NCBI GenBank assembly: GCA_946478675.1
Contig: CAMLEF010000077.1
Location: 1 to 14,838, forward strand
DNA from: an uncultured Flavobacteriales bacterium
Lineage (GTDB): Bacteria > Bacteroidota > Bacteroidia > Palsa-965
Length of the DNA stretch: 14,838 nt
Direction: 5' to 3'
Shown: positions 1-7,900 of the stretch, piece by piece
How the letters are laid out: every line of letters begins with the position of its first letter
How positions within the stretch are numbered: position 1 is the first letter of the stretch
Made by a program: the position numbers and the translations under genes
Notes under the pieces: model-generated
What the model was told of the DNA's origin: nothing
What the model saw: only the letters and a program-made list of their open reading frames with translations
Database searches by the model: none

Positions 1-249
1 ACCTTCGAGTGCGGGATCGACGTGCAGGGGAACGCACGTGTTCCGTTCTCCGTCAAATATTTCCTCGTCGCGATCCTCTTCGTGCTGTTCGACGTGGAAG
101 TGATCTTCCTTTATCCCTGGGCGGTGAATTTCCGCGGGAAAGACGGACTCGGCATCATCGGGTTTGTAGAAATGGTTTCTTTCATGCTCGTCTTCCTCGT
201 CGGCTTTTACTACATCCTGCGCAAAGGAGCGCTGAAGTGGGAAGAATAA
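1..249 (+). CDS. nuoA: NADH-quinone oxidoreductase subunit A, 3' part (start lies left of window)
   Basis: Small membrane subunit of complex I (ND3 homologue), located at the junction of the membrane arm and the quinone site. The reading frame is open from the first base and ends with TAA at 247-249, leaving 82 residues. The visible part opens with TFECG, the end of the conserved loop whose Cys is a family hallmark, followed by a G-x-AR-x-PFSVKYF stretch. A membrane helix carrying the conserved acidic [11 protein letters not shown] motif comes next, then a last helix ending in KWEE. These features identify the family with little doubt. A GTG at 22 is an internal codon, because conserved sequence continues upstream of it. 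The N-terminal helix is outside the window. It is the first gene of the nuo operon seen here, with a 72-base gap to nuoB. Confidence 0.95.
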   Translation, partial: TFECGIDVQGNARVPFSVKYFLVAILFVLFDVEVIFLYPWAVNFRGKDGLGIIGFVEMVSFMLVFLVGFYYILRKGALKWEE

Positions 250-282
250 TTTAAACCGGTCAGGCTGTAGTCGCACGGTATC

Positions 283-310
283 ACCCGCACCACGCAACCC
301 GCACCACGTA
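283..310. repeat. Tandem 14-mer doublet in the nuoA-nuoB gap
   Basis: Two adjacent 14-base units, ACCCGCACCACGCA (283-296) and ACCCGCACCACGTA (297-310), differ at one position. Each unit itself contains the similar submotifs ACCCGC and ACCACG. The pair ends 11 bases before the nuoB start codon. It is the first of several spacer micro-repeats in this operon, each with a different unit. Confidence 0.85.
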
Positions 311-321
311 CCTTTTTAATC

Positions 322-882
322 ATGTCAACAGAAACGAAACGCAGCAAGATCGAGATTGCCCGGGCGCCGGAAGGCATCGAAGGACCGGGATTCATGGCTA
401 CGCGCCTGGATAAAGTCGTTGGTCTTGCACGCAAAAATTCCATCTGGCCGCTGCCGTTCGCGACCTCCTGCTGCGGCATCGAGTTCATGGCCACGATGGC
501 TTCGCATTACGACCTCGGACGTTTCGGCGCCGAGCGACTCAGTTTCTCTCCCCGCCAGGCCGACCTGCTCATGGTGATGGGCACCATCGCCAAGAAAATG
601 GGACCGGTGCTGCGCCAGGTGTACGAGCAGATGGCCGAGCCGCGCTGGGTGCTCGCAATGGGCGCCTGCGCATCGAGCGGCGGCATTTTCGATACCTACA
701 GCGTGCTCCAGGGCATCGACCGCATCATCCCGGTCGACGTGTACATCCCGGGCTGCCCGCCGCGCCCCGAACAGGTGCTCGACGGCATCCTCCAGATCCA
801 GAAGCTCGTGGAGAATGAATCGCTCCGCCGCCGTGATTCCCCCGAATACAAGGCGATGCTCAACAAATACGGAATCGAATAA
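322..882 (+). CDS. nuoB: NADH-quinone oxidoreductase subunit B (N2 cluster subunit)
   Basis: Peripheral-arm subunit (PSST homologue) that holds [4Fe-4S] cluster N2, the last electron carrier before quinone. The 186-residue product has all four expected ligands: the adjacent Cys50-Cys51 in PFATSCCGIEFM, Cys116 in MGACASSGG, and Cys145 in YIPGCPPRPEQ. The stretch DLGRFGAERLSFSPRQAD (residues 64-81) is also typical. Length is normal for the family. ATG at 322 gives a short N-terminal extension before the conserved core, which is usual. No Shine-Dalgarno sequence precedes it; the upstream sequence is the 14-mer doublet and a short T-run. It lies between nuoA and nuoC, 26 bases from the latter, and together with NuoD forms the quinone-reduction module. 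Confidence 0.98.
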   Translation: MSTETKRSKIEIARAPEGIEGPGFMATRLDKVVGLARKNSIWPLPFATSCCGIEFMATMASHYDLGRFGAERLSFSPRQADLLMVMGTIAKKMGPVLRQVYEQMAEPRWVLAMGACASSGGIFDTYSVLQGIDRIIPVDVYIPGCPPRPEQVLDGILQIQKLVENESLRRRDSPEYKAMLNKYGIE

Positions 883-908
883 CCATTCTTAAAAGCACCG
901 GGCACTCC

Positions 909-1436
909 ATGGCAGTTGCAACCGCTGATCAAGTACAAACCCTTCACGACACCGTCCTCGCACGGCTGAAAGAAAAGTTCGGTGAAGGCGTTATTTCCTC
1001 GGAGATCGATTATGATTTCCCGGTTTTCATTGTAAAACGCGAAGTCATTTACGACCTGCTCCGGTTCCTGAAAGAAGAGGCGGAGCTGAACTTCCACTTC
1101 CTGACCACGATGTGCGGACTGCATTATCCCGATCACAAAGGGCAGGAATTCGGACTGATGTACCAGCTGCACAACATGCCGAAAAACTGGCGCATCCGCA
1201 TCAAAACCTTCATGCCGGCCAGCGATCTCGTGGTGCCGACGGTTACTTCGCTTTGGGCTACGGCCAACTGGATGGAACGCCAGGAATTCGACTTCTTCGG
1301 CTTCCAGTTCAAAGGCCACCCGAACCTGAAACGCATTCTCAACATGGAAGACATCACTTTCTTCCCGATGCGCAAGGAATTCCCGCTGGAAGATCCGACC
1401 CGCGACGACAAGGACGATTCGATGTTCGGACGTTAA
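909..1436 (+). CDS. nuoC: NADH-quinone oxidoreductase subunit C (30 kDa subunit)
   Basis: Hydrophilic Q-module subunit with no cofactor that supports NuoD and the peripheral arm. The 175-residue product contains the family signature [20 protein letters not shown] at residues 123-142, followed by ILNMED, and ends with the usual acidic stretch after EDPTRDD. The N-terminal half (for example [14 protein letters not shown], residues 62-75) matches the 30-kDa fold. It is a stand-alone protein, not fused to NuoD as in enterobacteria. The stop codon is only 6 bases before the nuoD ATG at 1443, so the two are probably translationally linked. The ATG at 909 has no Shine-Dalgarno sequence but begins a sensible hydrophilic N-terminus. 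Confidence 0.97.
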   Translation: MAVATADQVQTLHDTVLARLKEKFGEGVISSEIDYDFPVFIVKREVIYDLLRFLKEEAELNFHFLTTMCGLHYPDHKGQEFGLMYQLHNMPKNWRIRIKTFMPASDLVVPTVTSLWATANWMERQEFDFFGFQFKGHPNLKRILNMEDITFFPMRKEFPLEDPTRDDKDDSMFGR

Positions 1437-1442
1437 TGCACG

Positions 1443-2669
1443 ATGATCATGAGCGAATTTGAAAATAACAACACTGACGTTCCCGTCAATACGGAAGAGA
1501 AGCAGTACTCCACGCTGAACCTCGGTCCCACGCACCCTGCCACGCACGGCATTTTCCAGAACGTGCTCAAAATGGACGGCGAGATCATCGTCGAAGCGGA
1601 ACCGACCATCGGCTACATTCACCGCGCTTTCGAGAAGATCGCAGAACGCCGCCCGTTCTACCAGATCACCACGCTGACCGACCGCATGAACTATTGCTCG
1701 TCGCCCATCAACAACATGGGCTGGCACATGACGGTCGAGAAGCTCATCAAAGTTCAATTGCCGAAACGCGTCGAATACATGCGCATCGTGGCGATGGAAC
1801 TTTCGCGCATCGCCGACCACATCATCTGCAACTCGGTGATCGGTGTCGATACAGGAGCGCTCACGGGCTTCACGTACATCTTCCAGTGGCGCGAGCTCAT
1901 TTACGAGATCTTCGAAGAGATCTGCGGCGCGCGACTCACCACCAACATGGGACGCATCGGCGGATTCGACCGCAACTGGTCGCCTAAAGTGTGGGAGCGC
2001 ATCGACAATTTCCTCAAGTCGTTCCCCGACGCGCTGAAAGAATTCGAAAAGCTGCTGATGCGCAACCGCATCTTCATGGACCGTACGATCAAAGCCGGCG
2101 GCATCACCGGCGACCGCGCCCTCGAGTACGGCTTCACCGGCCCGAACCTGCGCGCTGCAGGCGTCGACTACGACGTTCGCGTGATGAACCCGTATTCTTC
2201 CTATGAAGATTTCGATTTCATCATTCCCGTCGGACAGAATGGCGACGTATACGATCGCTTCATGGTGCGCCAGGAAGAGATGTGGCAATCGTTCAGCATC
2301 ATCAAGCAGGCGCTCGCGAAAATCGACCGCAACGACCCGACTTACCACGCGGAAGTGCCGGATTTCTATTTGCCGCCGAAAGAAGGCGTGTACAACAACA
2401 TGGAAGCGCTCATCTATCACTTCAAGATCGTGATGGGCGAGACCGACGTTCCCAAAGGCGAAGTGTATCACTCCGTCGAGGGCGGCAACGGCGAGCTCGG
2501 CTTCTATCTCATCAGCGACGGCGGACGCGCTCCTTACCGCCTGCACCTGCGCCGCCCCTGCTTCATCTATTACCAGGCTTACCCGGAGCTCATCAAAAAC
2601 GGCATGCTGTCGGACGCGATCCTCACCATGTCGAGCATGAACGTCATCGCCGGCGAGCTGGACGCATAA
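1443..2669 (+). CDS. nuoD: NADH-quinone oxidoreductase subunit D (49 kDa subunit)
   Basis: Q-module subunit that, with NuoB and NuoH, forms the quinone cavity; it descends from the [NiFe]-hydrogenase large subunit and has no metal site. The 408-residue product shows [12 protein letters not shown] at residues 25-36. By alignment with Thermus Nqo4, His35 and Tyr84 (in TDRMNYCSS) correspond to the quinone headgroup ligands. Other conserved blocks are [13 protein letters not shown] (57-69), [13 protein letters not shown] (162-174), [15 protein letters not shown] (232-246), [14 protein letters not shown] (267-280) and the C-terminal [15 protein letters not shown] second in-frame ATG at 1449 (residue 3) is an equally possible start. 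The gene ends in tandem stops TAATAA. nuoE follows after a gap containing three 9-mer repeats. Confidence 0.98.
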   Translation: MIMSEFENNNTDVPVNTEEKQYSTLNLGPTHPATHGIFQNVLKMDGEIIVEAEPTIGYIHRAFEKIAERRPFYQITTLTDRMNYCSSPINNMGWHMTVEKLIKVQLPKRVEYMRIVAMELSRIADHIICNSVIGVDTGALTGFTYIFQWRELIYEIFEEICGARLTTNMGRIGGFDRNWSPKVWERIDNFLKSFPDALKEFEKLLMRNRIFMDRTIKAGGITGDRALEYGFTGPNLRAAGVDYDVRVMNPYSSYEDFDFIIPVGQNGDVYDRFMVRQEEMWQSFSIIKQALAKIDRNDPTYHAEVPDFYLPPKEGVYNNMEALIYHFKIVMGETDVPKGEVYHSVEGGNGELGFYLISDGGRAPYRLHLRRPCFIYYQAYPELIKNGMLSDAILTMSSMNVIAGELDA

Positions 2670-2672
2670 TAA

Positions 2673-2699
2673 GTAATCCGTGTAATCCGCGAAATCCGT
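2673..2699. repeat. Three tandem 9-mers abutting the nuoE start
   Basis: The gap between nuoD and nuoE is almost wholly three 9-base units, GTAATCCGT (2673-2681), GTAATCCGC (2682-2690) and GAAATCCGT (2691-2699). Units one and two differ at one base, and units one and three also differ at one base. The array ends 4 bases before the nuoE ATG, so it would form nearly the whole translational leader. Confidence 0.88.
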
Positions 2700-2703
2700 G
2701 GCT

Positions 2704-3240
2704 ATGAATAAAGAATTGAAATTTTCCGATGAAACGCTCGCTGTCGTACAGCGCATCATTAAGCGTTACCCGGAAGGAAAACAGAAGTCGGCGCTCCTTC
2801 CGCTGCTGCATCTCGCGCAGATGGAATTCGACGGCTGGCTGAGCGCACCTGCAATGGACTACGTCGCTTCGCTGCTGAACATCCAGCCGATCGAAGTGTA
2901 CGAGGTGGCGTCGTTCTATTCGATGTTCAACCTCAAGCCCGTCGGGAAATGCCTCATCGAAGTCTGCCGCACCGGCCCCTGCTGGCTGCTCGGCGCGGAA
3001 GATCTCGTTCGCCACATCGAGAAAAAGCTGAACATCAAGGACGGCGAAACGACGCCCGACGGCATGTTCACGCTCAAGACGGTGGAATGCCTCGCTGCCT
3101 GCGGAACCGCTCCGGTGATTCAGGTCGGCGAAACCTACCACGAGAACATGACCTGCGAAAAGGTCGACGACATGCTGAGCGATTACCGCAACAAAGGCGA
3201 ACGCAAAACGCATTACGACAAAAAGCATATTAAAGCCTAA
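2704..3240 (+). CDS. nuoE: NADH-quinone oxidoreductase subunit E (24 kDa subunit, N1a)
   Basis: Thioredoxin-like [2Fe-2S] subunit of the NADH dehydrogenase module, paired with NuoF. The 178-residue product has the four N1a ligands: Cys88 and Cys93 in EVCRTGPCW, then Cys129 and Cys133 in VECLAACGTAP. It also has the typical GETTPDGMFTLKTVECL block (114-130) and an N-terminal helical domain with LLPLLHLAQ and VYEVASFYSMFNL. I chose ATG at 2704 rather than the in-frame GTG at 2698, because that GTG lies inside the 9-mer repeat and would add only two residues. The gene ends in TAATAA and nuoF starts 18 bases later. Confidence 0.97.
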   Translation: MNKELKFSDETLAVVQRIIKRYPEGKQKSALLPLLHLAQMEFDGWLSAPAMDYVASLLNIQPIEVYEVASFYSMFNLKPVGKCLIEVCRTGPCWLLGAEDLVRHIEKKLNIKDGETTPDGMFTLKTVECLAACGTAPVIQVGETYHENMTCEKVDDMLSDYRNKGERKTHYDKKHIKA

Positions 3241-3258
3241 TAAACGAGCCGCTTCACT

Positions 3259-4605
3259 ATGGGAAAGCAACTGCTTCTCGACAAGATCACTTACCCCGGC
3301 ATCAACACGCTCGAAGGCTATCGCGCCACGGGCGGTTACCAGGCGCTTGAAAAAGCGTTGAAGATGAAGCCCGCGGAAATCGTGGAGGAAGTGAAAAAAT
3401 CCGGTCTTCGCGGTCGCGGCGGCGCGGGTTTCCCCACGGGCATGAAATGGAGCTTCATCGCCAGGCCCGAAGGCGTTCCGCGTCACCTCGTATGCAACGC
3501 CGACGAATCCGAGCCGGGCACGTTCAAAGACCGTTTCCTGATGCAGCACAAGCCGCACATTCTCGTAGAAGGCATGATCCTCTCGAGCTATGCGCTGGGC
3601 TGTAACACGTCGTACATCTACATCCGCGGCGAGCTGCTGTACGTGTACCACATTCTCGAAAAAGCGATCGCGGAAGCGTATGCAGCCGGCTATCTCGGCA
3701 AGAACATCATGGGCACAGGCTTCGACCTCGACCTGCACGTGCACATGGGCGGCGGCGCTTACATCTGCGGCGAAGAAACCGCGCTCATCGAATCGCTCGA
3801 AGGCAAACGCGGCAACCCGCGCATCAAGCCGCCGTTCCCTGCGGTAGCCGGTGTATGGGGCCGCCCGACCGTCGTCAACAACGTCGAAACGATCGCAGCT
3901 ACCGTTCCCATCATCAACATGGGCGGCGAAGAATACGCGAAGATCGGCGTCGGCAAATCGACGGGAACGAAACTCATCTCCGCCTGCGGCCACATCAACA
4001 AGCCCGGCGTTTACGAGATCGAGCTCGGCCTGCCGGTAGAAGAATTCCTCTATTCCGACAATTACTGCGGCGGCATCCGCAACGGTAAAAAGCTCAAGGC
4101 GGTTGTTGCCGGCGGCTCTTCCGTTCCGATCCTTCCCGCGGAGCTCTTCCTCAAAACCGCGAAAGGCGAACCGCGCCTCATGTCGTACGAATCACTCGCT
4201 GACGGCGGTTTCCAGACGGGAACGATGCTCGGCTCCGGCGGATTCATCGTCATGGACGAAACGACCAGCATCGTGAAGAACCTCTGGAACTTCACGCGCT
4301 TCTATCACCACGAATCCTGCGGACAATGCTCGCCCTGCCGCGAAGGCACCGGCTGGATGGAACGCATCCTGCACCGCGTTCTCGACGGTCACGGCAAACA
4401 AGGCGATGTGGATCTGCTCTTCGATATTCAAAGCAAGATCGACGGCAAAACCATCTGCCCGCTCGGTGATGCCGCTTCCTGGCCCGTTGCCAGCGCGATC
4501 CGCCACTTCCGCAAGGAGTTCGAAGACTACATCAACAATCCTTCGTCCATCAAAGACGAAAAACATTATTACAACCTCCGCAACGAAAAAGCGCCGGTTG
4601 CCTAA
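3259..4605 (+). CDS. nuoF: NADH-quinone oxidoreductase subunit F (51 kDa, NADH/FMN subunit)
   Basis: Catalytic entry point of complex I: it binds NADH and FMN and carries [4Fe-4S] cluster N3. The 448-residue product shows the nucleotide/flavin motif [16 protein letters not shown] at residues 49-64, [14 protein letters not shown] at 79-92, the Gly-rich [13 protein letters not shown] at 164-176, and the N3 ligands Cys354, Cys357 and Cys360 in [13 protein letters not shown] with Cys400 in [12 protein letters not shown]. All expected ligands are present and length is normal. It lies between nuoE and nuoG, its partners in the N-module, so NADH rather than ferredoxin is the predicted donor. No Shine-Dalgarno sequence is visible; the start is in a CTATG context. 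A 57-base gap with a CTCT..GCG repeat separates it from nuoG. Confidence 0.98.
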   Translation: MGKQLLLDKITYPGINTLEGYRATGGYQALEKALKMKPAEIVEEVKKSGLRGRGGAGFPTGMKWSFIARPEGVPRHLVCNADESEPGTFKDRFLMQHKPHILVEGMILSSYALGCNTSYIYIRGELLYVYHILEKAIAEAYAAGYLGKNIMGTGFDLDLHVHMGGGAYICGEETALIESLEGKRGNPRIKPPFPAVAGVWGRPTVVNNVETIAATVPIINMGGEEYAKIGVGKSTGTKLISACGHINKPGVYEIELGLPVEEFLYSDNYCGGIRNGKKLKAVVAGGSSVPILPAELFLKTAKGEPRLMSYESLADGGFQTGTMLGSGGFIVMDETTSIVKNLWNFTRFYHHESCGQCSPCREGTGWMERILHRVLDGHGKQGDVDLLFDIQSKIDGKTICPLGDAASWPVASAIRHFRKEFEDYINNPSSIKDEKHYYNLRNEKAPVA

Positions 4606-4610
4606 CAAAA

Positions 4611-4648
4611 CTTTCCGCGGAACCTCTGCGCTCTCAGCGCCTCTGCGG
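4611..4648. repeat. CTCT..GCG degenerate repeat in the nuoF-nuoG gap
   Basis: The gap holds a series of related 8-9 base units: CTTTCCGCG (4611-4619), CCTCTGCG (4623-4630), CTCTCAGCG (4631-4639) and CCTCTGCGG (4640-4648). They share a pyrimidine-rich start and a GCG end and vary in between. The array ends 14 bases before the nuoG ATG and is followed by an A/T-rich stretch, CAAAAATTTGAACT. Confidence 0.8.
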
Positions 4649-4662
4649 CAAAAATTTGAACT

Positions 4663-5670
4663 ATGCCTAAAGTAACGATAGACGGTCACGAGATCGAAGT
4701 TCCCAAAGGGACAACGATCCTCCAGGCAGCCCGCATGCTCGGCAAAGAAGTTGCGCCGCCGGCAATGTGCTATTACTCGAAGCTCGAAACTTCGGGCGGC
4801 TATTGCCGTACCTGCATCGTGCGCGTCACCAAGATGAATGCGCAGAACCCGAACCCGATGCCGAAACCGGTGGCCTCCTGCCGCACGGAAGTGATGGACG
4901 GAATGGAAGTGGTCAACTACACTTCCCCCGAAGTCCTCGAAGCGCGCAAAGGCGTCGTGGAATTCCTGCTGCTCAACCACCCGCTCGATTGCCCGATCTG
5001 CGACCAGGCCGGCGAATGCGATTTGCAGAATCTCAGTTACGAGAACGGCGCTGCAGGAACGCGTTACGACTTCGAACGCCGCACATTCGAGAAGATCGAC
5101 ATCGGCCCGTACATCCAGCTGCACATGACGCGCTGCATCCTCTGCTACCGCTGCGTGAAAACGGCGGACCAGGTGACGAACAAGCGCGTGCATGGCGTGC
5201 TCAACCGCGGCGAAGTCGCTGAAATTTCCACGTACATCCAGCAGTCGATCGACAACGATTTCTCCGGCAACGTAATCGACGTTTGCCCGGTCGGCGCGCT
5301 CACGGATAAAACGTTCCGCTTCAAGAGCCGCGTGTGGTTCACGAAACCCGTGGATGCGCACCGCAACTGCCCGAAATGCTCCGGCCGCGTTCGTCTCTGG
5401 TTCAAAGGAGAAGATGTGCTGCGCGTAACGGGCCGCAAAGACCAGTGGGGCGAGCTGGAAGATACGCCGGACGGAAAACCGGGCTGGATCTGCAACGACT
5501 GCCGCTTCGGTCACAAGAAAGTTTCCGACTGGACGATCGAAGGCCCGAGCCACATCGACCGCCACTCCGTCATTTCCGCCAACCATTACGAGCTGGCGAA
5601 ACTGAAGCTCGACACCGGCAAGCAGCTGAAAGAGCTCAAATCGAAAAAAGCCGCTGCCGACAAAAAATAA
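4663..5670 (+). CDS. nuoG: NADH-quinone oxidoreductase subunit G, short form (Fe-S domains only)
   Basis: Iron-sulfur subunit that relays electrons from NuoF toward NuoI. The 335-residue product starts with a [2Fe-2S] ferredoxin domain (N1b ligands Cys36, Cys48, Cys51, Cys73). It continues with the His/Cys cluster N5 (His106, Cys110, Cys113, Cys119 in HPLDCPICDQAGEC) and cluster N4 (Cys158, Cys161, Cys164 in TRCILCYRC, with Cys208 in VCPVGAL). A last four-Cys unit, CPKC (236/239) and CNDC (277/280), sits where the Fe4S4 domain with cluster N7 would be, but with a different spacing. The large molybdopterin-oxidoreductase-like domain of full-length NuoG (about 900 residues in E. coli) is missing; the protein ends in a Lys-rich tail and nuoH starts 9 bases later. 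I take this as a natural short form, as I recall in Bacteroidota, not a broken gene. Confidence 0.95.
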   Translation: MPKVTIDGHEIEVPKGTTILQAARMLGKEVAPPAMCYYSKLETSGGYCRTCIVRVTKMNAQNPNPMPKPVASCRTEVMDGMEVVNYTSPEVLEARKGVVEFLLLNHPLDCPICDQAGECDLQNLSYENGAAGTRYDFERRTFEKIDIGPYIQLHMTRCILCYRCVKTADQVTNKRVHGVLNRGEVAEISTYIQQSIDNDFSGNVIDVCPVGALTDKTFRFKSRVWFTKPVDAHRNCPKCSGRVRLWFKGEDVLRVTGRKDQWGELEDTPDGKPGWICNDCRFGHKKVSDWTIEGPSHIDRHSVISANHYELAKLKLDTGKQLKELKSKKAAADKK

Positions 5671-5679
5671 TTGCCCGTT

Positions 5680-6747
5680 ATGACCAACCAGATCGTTCTG
5701 ATTCCCATGCTCGCGTACCAGGCCATTCTCGTGGTTTGCGTATTCGGCATTTCCCTGCTGATCGCAATGTATTCCACCTACGCCGAGCGAAAAGTGGCCG
5801 CGTTTCTCCAGGACCGTCTCGGCCCCAACCGCGCGGGCCCGTTCGGCATCCTGCAGCCGCTCGCTGACGGCGTGAAGATGTTCATGAAAGAAGAGATCAT
5901 CCCGAACGTCTCCAACAAATTCCTTTTCGTGCTCGGGCCTTCGCTGGGCATGCTCACCGCGCTGCTGACGGGAGCTGTAATTCCGTGGGGCCCCGAGCTG
6001 CACATCGGCGGACAAACGTACCCGCTGCAGGTGACGGACGTGAACATCGGCGTGCTGTACCTGCTTGGCGTCGTGTCGATCGGTGTGTACGGCATCATGA
6101 TCGGCGGCTGGGCATCGAACAACAAATACGCGCTCCTCGGTGCGCTGCGTGCTTCTTCGCAGATGATCTCTTACGAAGTGGCGATGGGCATTTCCGTCGT
6201 TACGCTCATCATGATCACCGGCTCGCTGTCGACGCACGATATCGCGATGCAGCAGCACGGTTTCTGGAATGAAGCGGGCGGCTGGTTCTCCTGGAACTTC
6301 TTCAAGAACCCGCTCACGTTCCTCATCTTCTTCATATGCGCGCTGGCGGAAACCAACCGTACGCCGTTCGACCTTCCCGAATGCGAAACGGAGCTTGTGG
6401 GCGGTTATCACACCGAGTACAGCTCGATGAAGCTGGGCTTCTATCTTTTTGCCGAATACATCAACATGTTCATCTCTTCTGCCGTGATGTCGCTGTTCTT
6501 CTTCGGCGGTTACAATTATCCGTGGATGGATAAGGTGACCGACCCGAACGTGCAGGCGATCATCGGCGTTGCGGTGATGTTCGCGAAGACGATCTTCTTC
6601 ATCTTCGTTTTCATGTGGATCCGCTGGACCATCCCACGTTTCCGCTACGACCAGCTCATGAACTTAGGCTGGAAAATCCTGATACCTTTGTCCATCGTCA
6701 ACCTCGTGGCCACCGGCCTGTTGTTGTGGGGCACTGGCCGTCTTTAA
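5680..6747 (+). CDS. nuoH: NADH-quinone oxidoreductase subunit H
   Basis: Membrane subunit (ND1 homologue) joining the quinone cavity to the membrane arm and forming the proximal part of the proton path. The 355-residue product is mostly membrane helices. It has both family signatures: AERKVAAFLQDRLGPNRAGP (residues 35-54) continuing into FGILQPLADGVKMFMKE, and AETNRTPFDLPECETELVGG (223-242) followed by YHTEYSSMK. I chose ATG at 5680; an in-frame TTG at 5671 would abut the nuoG stop and add three residues, which is possible but less likely. There is no Shine-Dalgarno sequence. The tight 9-base spacing to nuoG and 19 bases to nuoI fit co-translation within the operon. Confidence 0.98.
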   Translation: MTNQIVLIPMLAYQAILVVCVFGISLLIAMYSTYAERKVAAFLQDRLGPNRAGPFGILQPLADGVKMFMKEEIIPNVSNKFLFVLGPSLGMLTALLTGAVIPWGPELHIGGQTYPLQVTDVNIGVLYLLGVVSIGVYGIMIGGWASNNKYALLGALRASSQMISYEVAMGISVVTLIMITGSLSTHDIAMQQHGFWNEAGGWFSWNFFKNPLTFLIFFICALAETNRTPFDLPECETELVGGYHTEYSSMKLGFYLFAEYINMFISSAVMSLFFFGGYNYPWMDKVTDPNVQAIIGVAVMFAKTIFFIFVFMWIRWTIPRFRYDQLMNLGWKILIPLSIVNLVATGLLLWGTGRL

Positions 6748-6766
6748 TCATTAAAAAGTGACCTCG

Positions 6767-7378
6767 ATGCAGTCGCTGACGAACCGATCAAAAGTGGTGG
6801 TCAATAAGGAGATGTCCTTCATTGAAAGGCTCTACCTGCCCGCCATCCTCAATGGAATGCGCATTACCATGTCGCATTTCTTCAAGAAAAAAGCTACGAT
6901 CAATTATCCCGAGAAGACCCGCCCGATCGCAGGTATCTATCGCGGCCAGCACGTGCTCAAGCGCGACGAGAAAGGCGCGGAACGCTGCACGGCCTGCGGG
7001 CTTTGCGCAGTCGCCTGCCCTGCCGAAGCGATCACGATGACCGCTGCAGAACGCAAAAAAGGCGAAGAGCATCTTTATCGCGAAGAAAAATACGCCGCCG
7101 TTTACGAGATCAACATGCTCCGCTGCATCTACTGCGGACTCTGTGAAGAAGCCTGCCCGAAAGAAGCGATCTTCCTCACCGACCGCATCGTTGCAACCGA
7201 ATTCGAGCGCGCGGATTTCGTTTACGGAAAAGACAAGCTGGTAGAGCCGGTCGACAAGCGCGTCGACGTTTCGATGCGCCAGACGAAAGCCGTTCTCGAA
7301 TTCAAGCAGCACCCCGAGTTTGCGCACAACAAGACCTGGGACCCGAACAAATCCATTCAATCCAAAAAGGCCCACTAA
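6767..7378 (+). CDS. nuoI: NADH-quinone oxidoreductase subunit I (2x[4Fe-4S] ferredoxin-type)
   Basis: Peripheral subunit (TYKY homologue) holding clusters N6a and N6b, which pass electrons from NuoG to NuoB. From ATG at 6767 the product is 203 residues. It has two ferredoxin motifs: Cys74, Cys77, Cys80 and Cys84 in CTACGLCAVACP, and Cys120, Cys123, Cys126 and Cys130 in CIYCGLCEEACP. An N-terminal amphipathic stretch (FIERLYLPAILNGMRITMSH, residues 18-37) fits the part that rests on the membrane arm, and the extended C-terminal tail is usual for the family. An in-frame GTG at 6758 would add three residues; I prefer the ATG, but the sequence does not settle this. Confidence 0.97.
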   Translation: MQSLTNRSKVVVNKEMSFIERLYLPAILNGMRITMSHFFKKKATINYPEKTRPIAGIYRGQHVLKRDEKGAERCTACGLCAVACPAEAITMTAAERKKGEEHLYREEKYAAVYEINMLRCIYCGLCEEACPKEAIFLTDRIVATEFERADFVYGKDKLVEPVDKRVDVSMRQTKAVLEFKQHPEFAHNKTWDPNKSIQSKKAH

Positions 7379-7396
7379 CCCGGCAAGCACCTTTCT

Positions 7397-7900
7397 ATGA
7401 GCATAACGCAAATCCTGTTCGCCGTACTGTCGTTCATAGCGATCCTCAGCGGCATTCTTGTGATCTTCAGCAGGAATCCCGTTTACAGCGTTCTCTTTCT
7501 CATCGTCACCTTCTTCGCCATCGCAGGCCATTACATCCTGCTGAATGCGCAGTTCCTCGCAGTCGTTCACATCATCGTTTACGCCGGCGCCATCATGGTG
7601 CTGTTCCTGTTCGTGATCATGATGCTCAACCTGAACAGGGACACCGAGCCGCACAAGCCCGAATGGATCAAGATCGCCGCGGTGATTGCCGGCGGCATTC
7701 TCATGATCACGCTCGTGGCTTCGCTCAAAGGAGCCGACGCGCTGCACATCGCACAGCCCAACCGCACCGACATCGGCCTGGTGAAAAACCTCGGCAAGGT
7801 GCTCTTCAACGATTTCCTCGTTCCATTTGAAATTTCCTCCGTGCTGTTCCTCGCCGCTATGGTGGGCTCGGTTATGCTCGGCAAAAAGAACATCAAGTAA
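7397..7900 (+). CDS. nuoJ: NADH-quinone oxidoreductase subunit J
   Basis: Membrane-arm subunit (ND6 homologue). The 167-residue product has about five membrane helices. The family's conserved third helix appears as FLAVVHIIVYAGAIMVLFLF (residues 53-72), including the region of the pi-bulge, preceded by NPVYSVLFLIVTFFAIAGHY (27-46). A polar loop at about residues 78-90 and a final helix with FEISSVLFLAAMVGSVMLG complete it. Its stop codon overlaps the nuoK start by one base (TAATG, 7898-7902), so nuoK is probably translated by re-initiation. NuoJ and NuoK pack together between NuoH/A and the antiporter-like subunits. Confidence 0.97.
   Translation: MSITQILFAVLSFIAILSGILVIFSRNPVYSVLFLIVTFFAIAGHYILLNAQFLAVVHIIVYAGAIMVLFLFVIMMLNLNRDTEPHKPEWIKIAAVIAGGILMITLVASLKGADALHIAQPNRTDIGLVKNLGKVLFNDFLVPFEISSVLFLAAMVGSVMLGKKNIK

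Noticed and set aside
2698..2703. GTG start for nuoE, two codons upstream of the ATG
   Set aside because: It lies in the 9-mer repeat and adds only M-A before the natural ATG at 2704; the ATG has the same CTATG context as five other nuo starts.
696..2759. Long open frame on the - strand (687 codons) antiparallel to nuoB-nuoE
   Set aside because: It lies opposite clearly conserved complex I genes, its translation is low-complexity and rich in His, Val, Arg and Asp as expected from reverse-complemented GC-rich codons, and it spans several genes.
5671..5679. TTG start for nuoH directly after the nuoG stop
   Set aside because: TTG is a rare start and an ATG follows three codons later; the extra residues carry no conserved sequence. 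It is not fully excluded.
5600..5700. Frameshift truncating a full-length nuoG
   Set aside because: The sequence after the stop is already nuoH in all detail, leaving no remnant of a molybdopterin domain in any frame.
4192..6411. Long open frame on the - strand (739 codons) opposite nuoF-nuoH
   Set aside because: Same reasoning: a shadow of codon bias on the coding strand, with no recognisable domain and no upstream signals. The - strand frames at 2644-3993 and 8345-9694 are rejected likewise.
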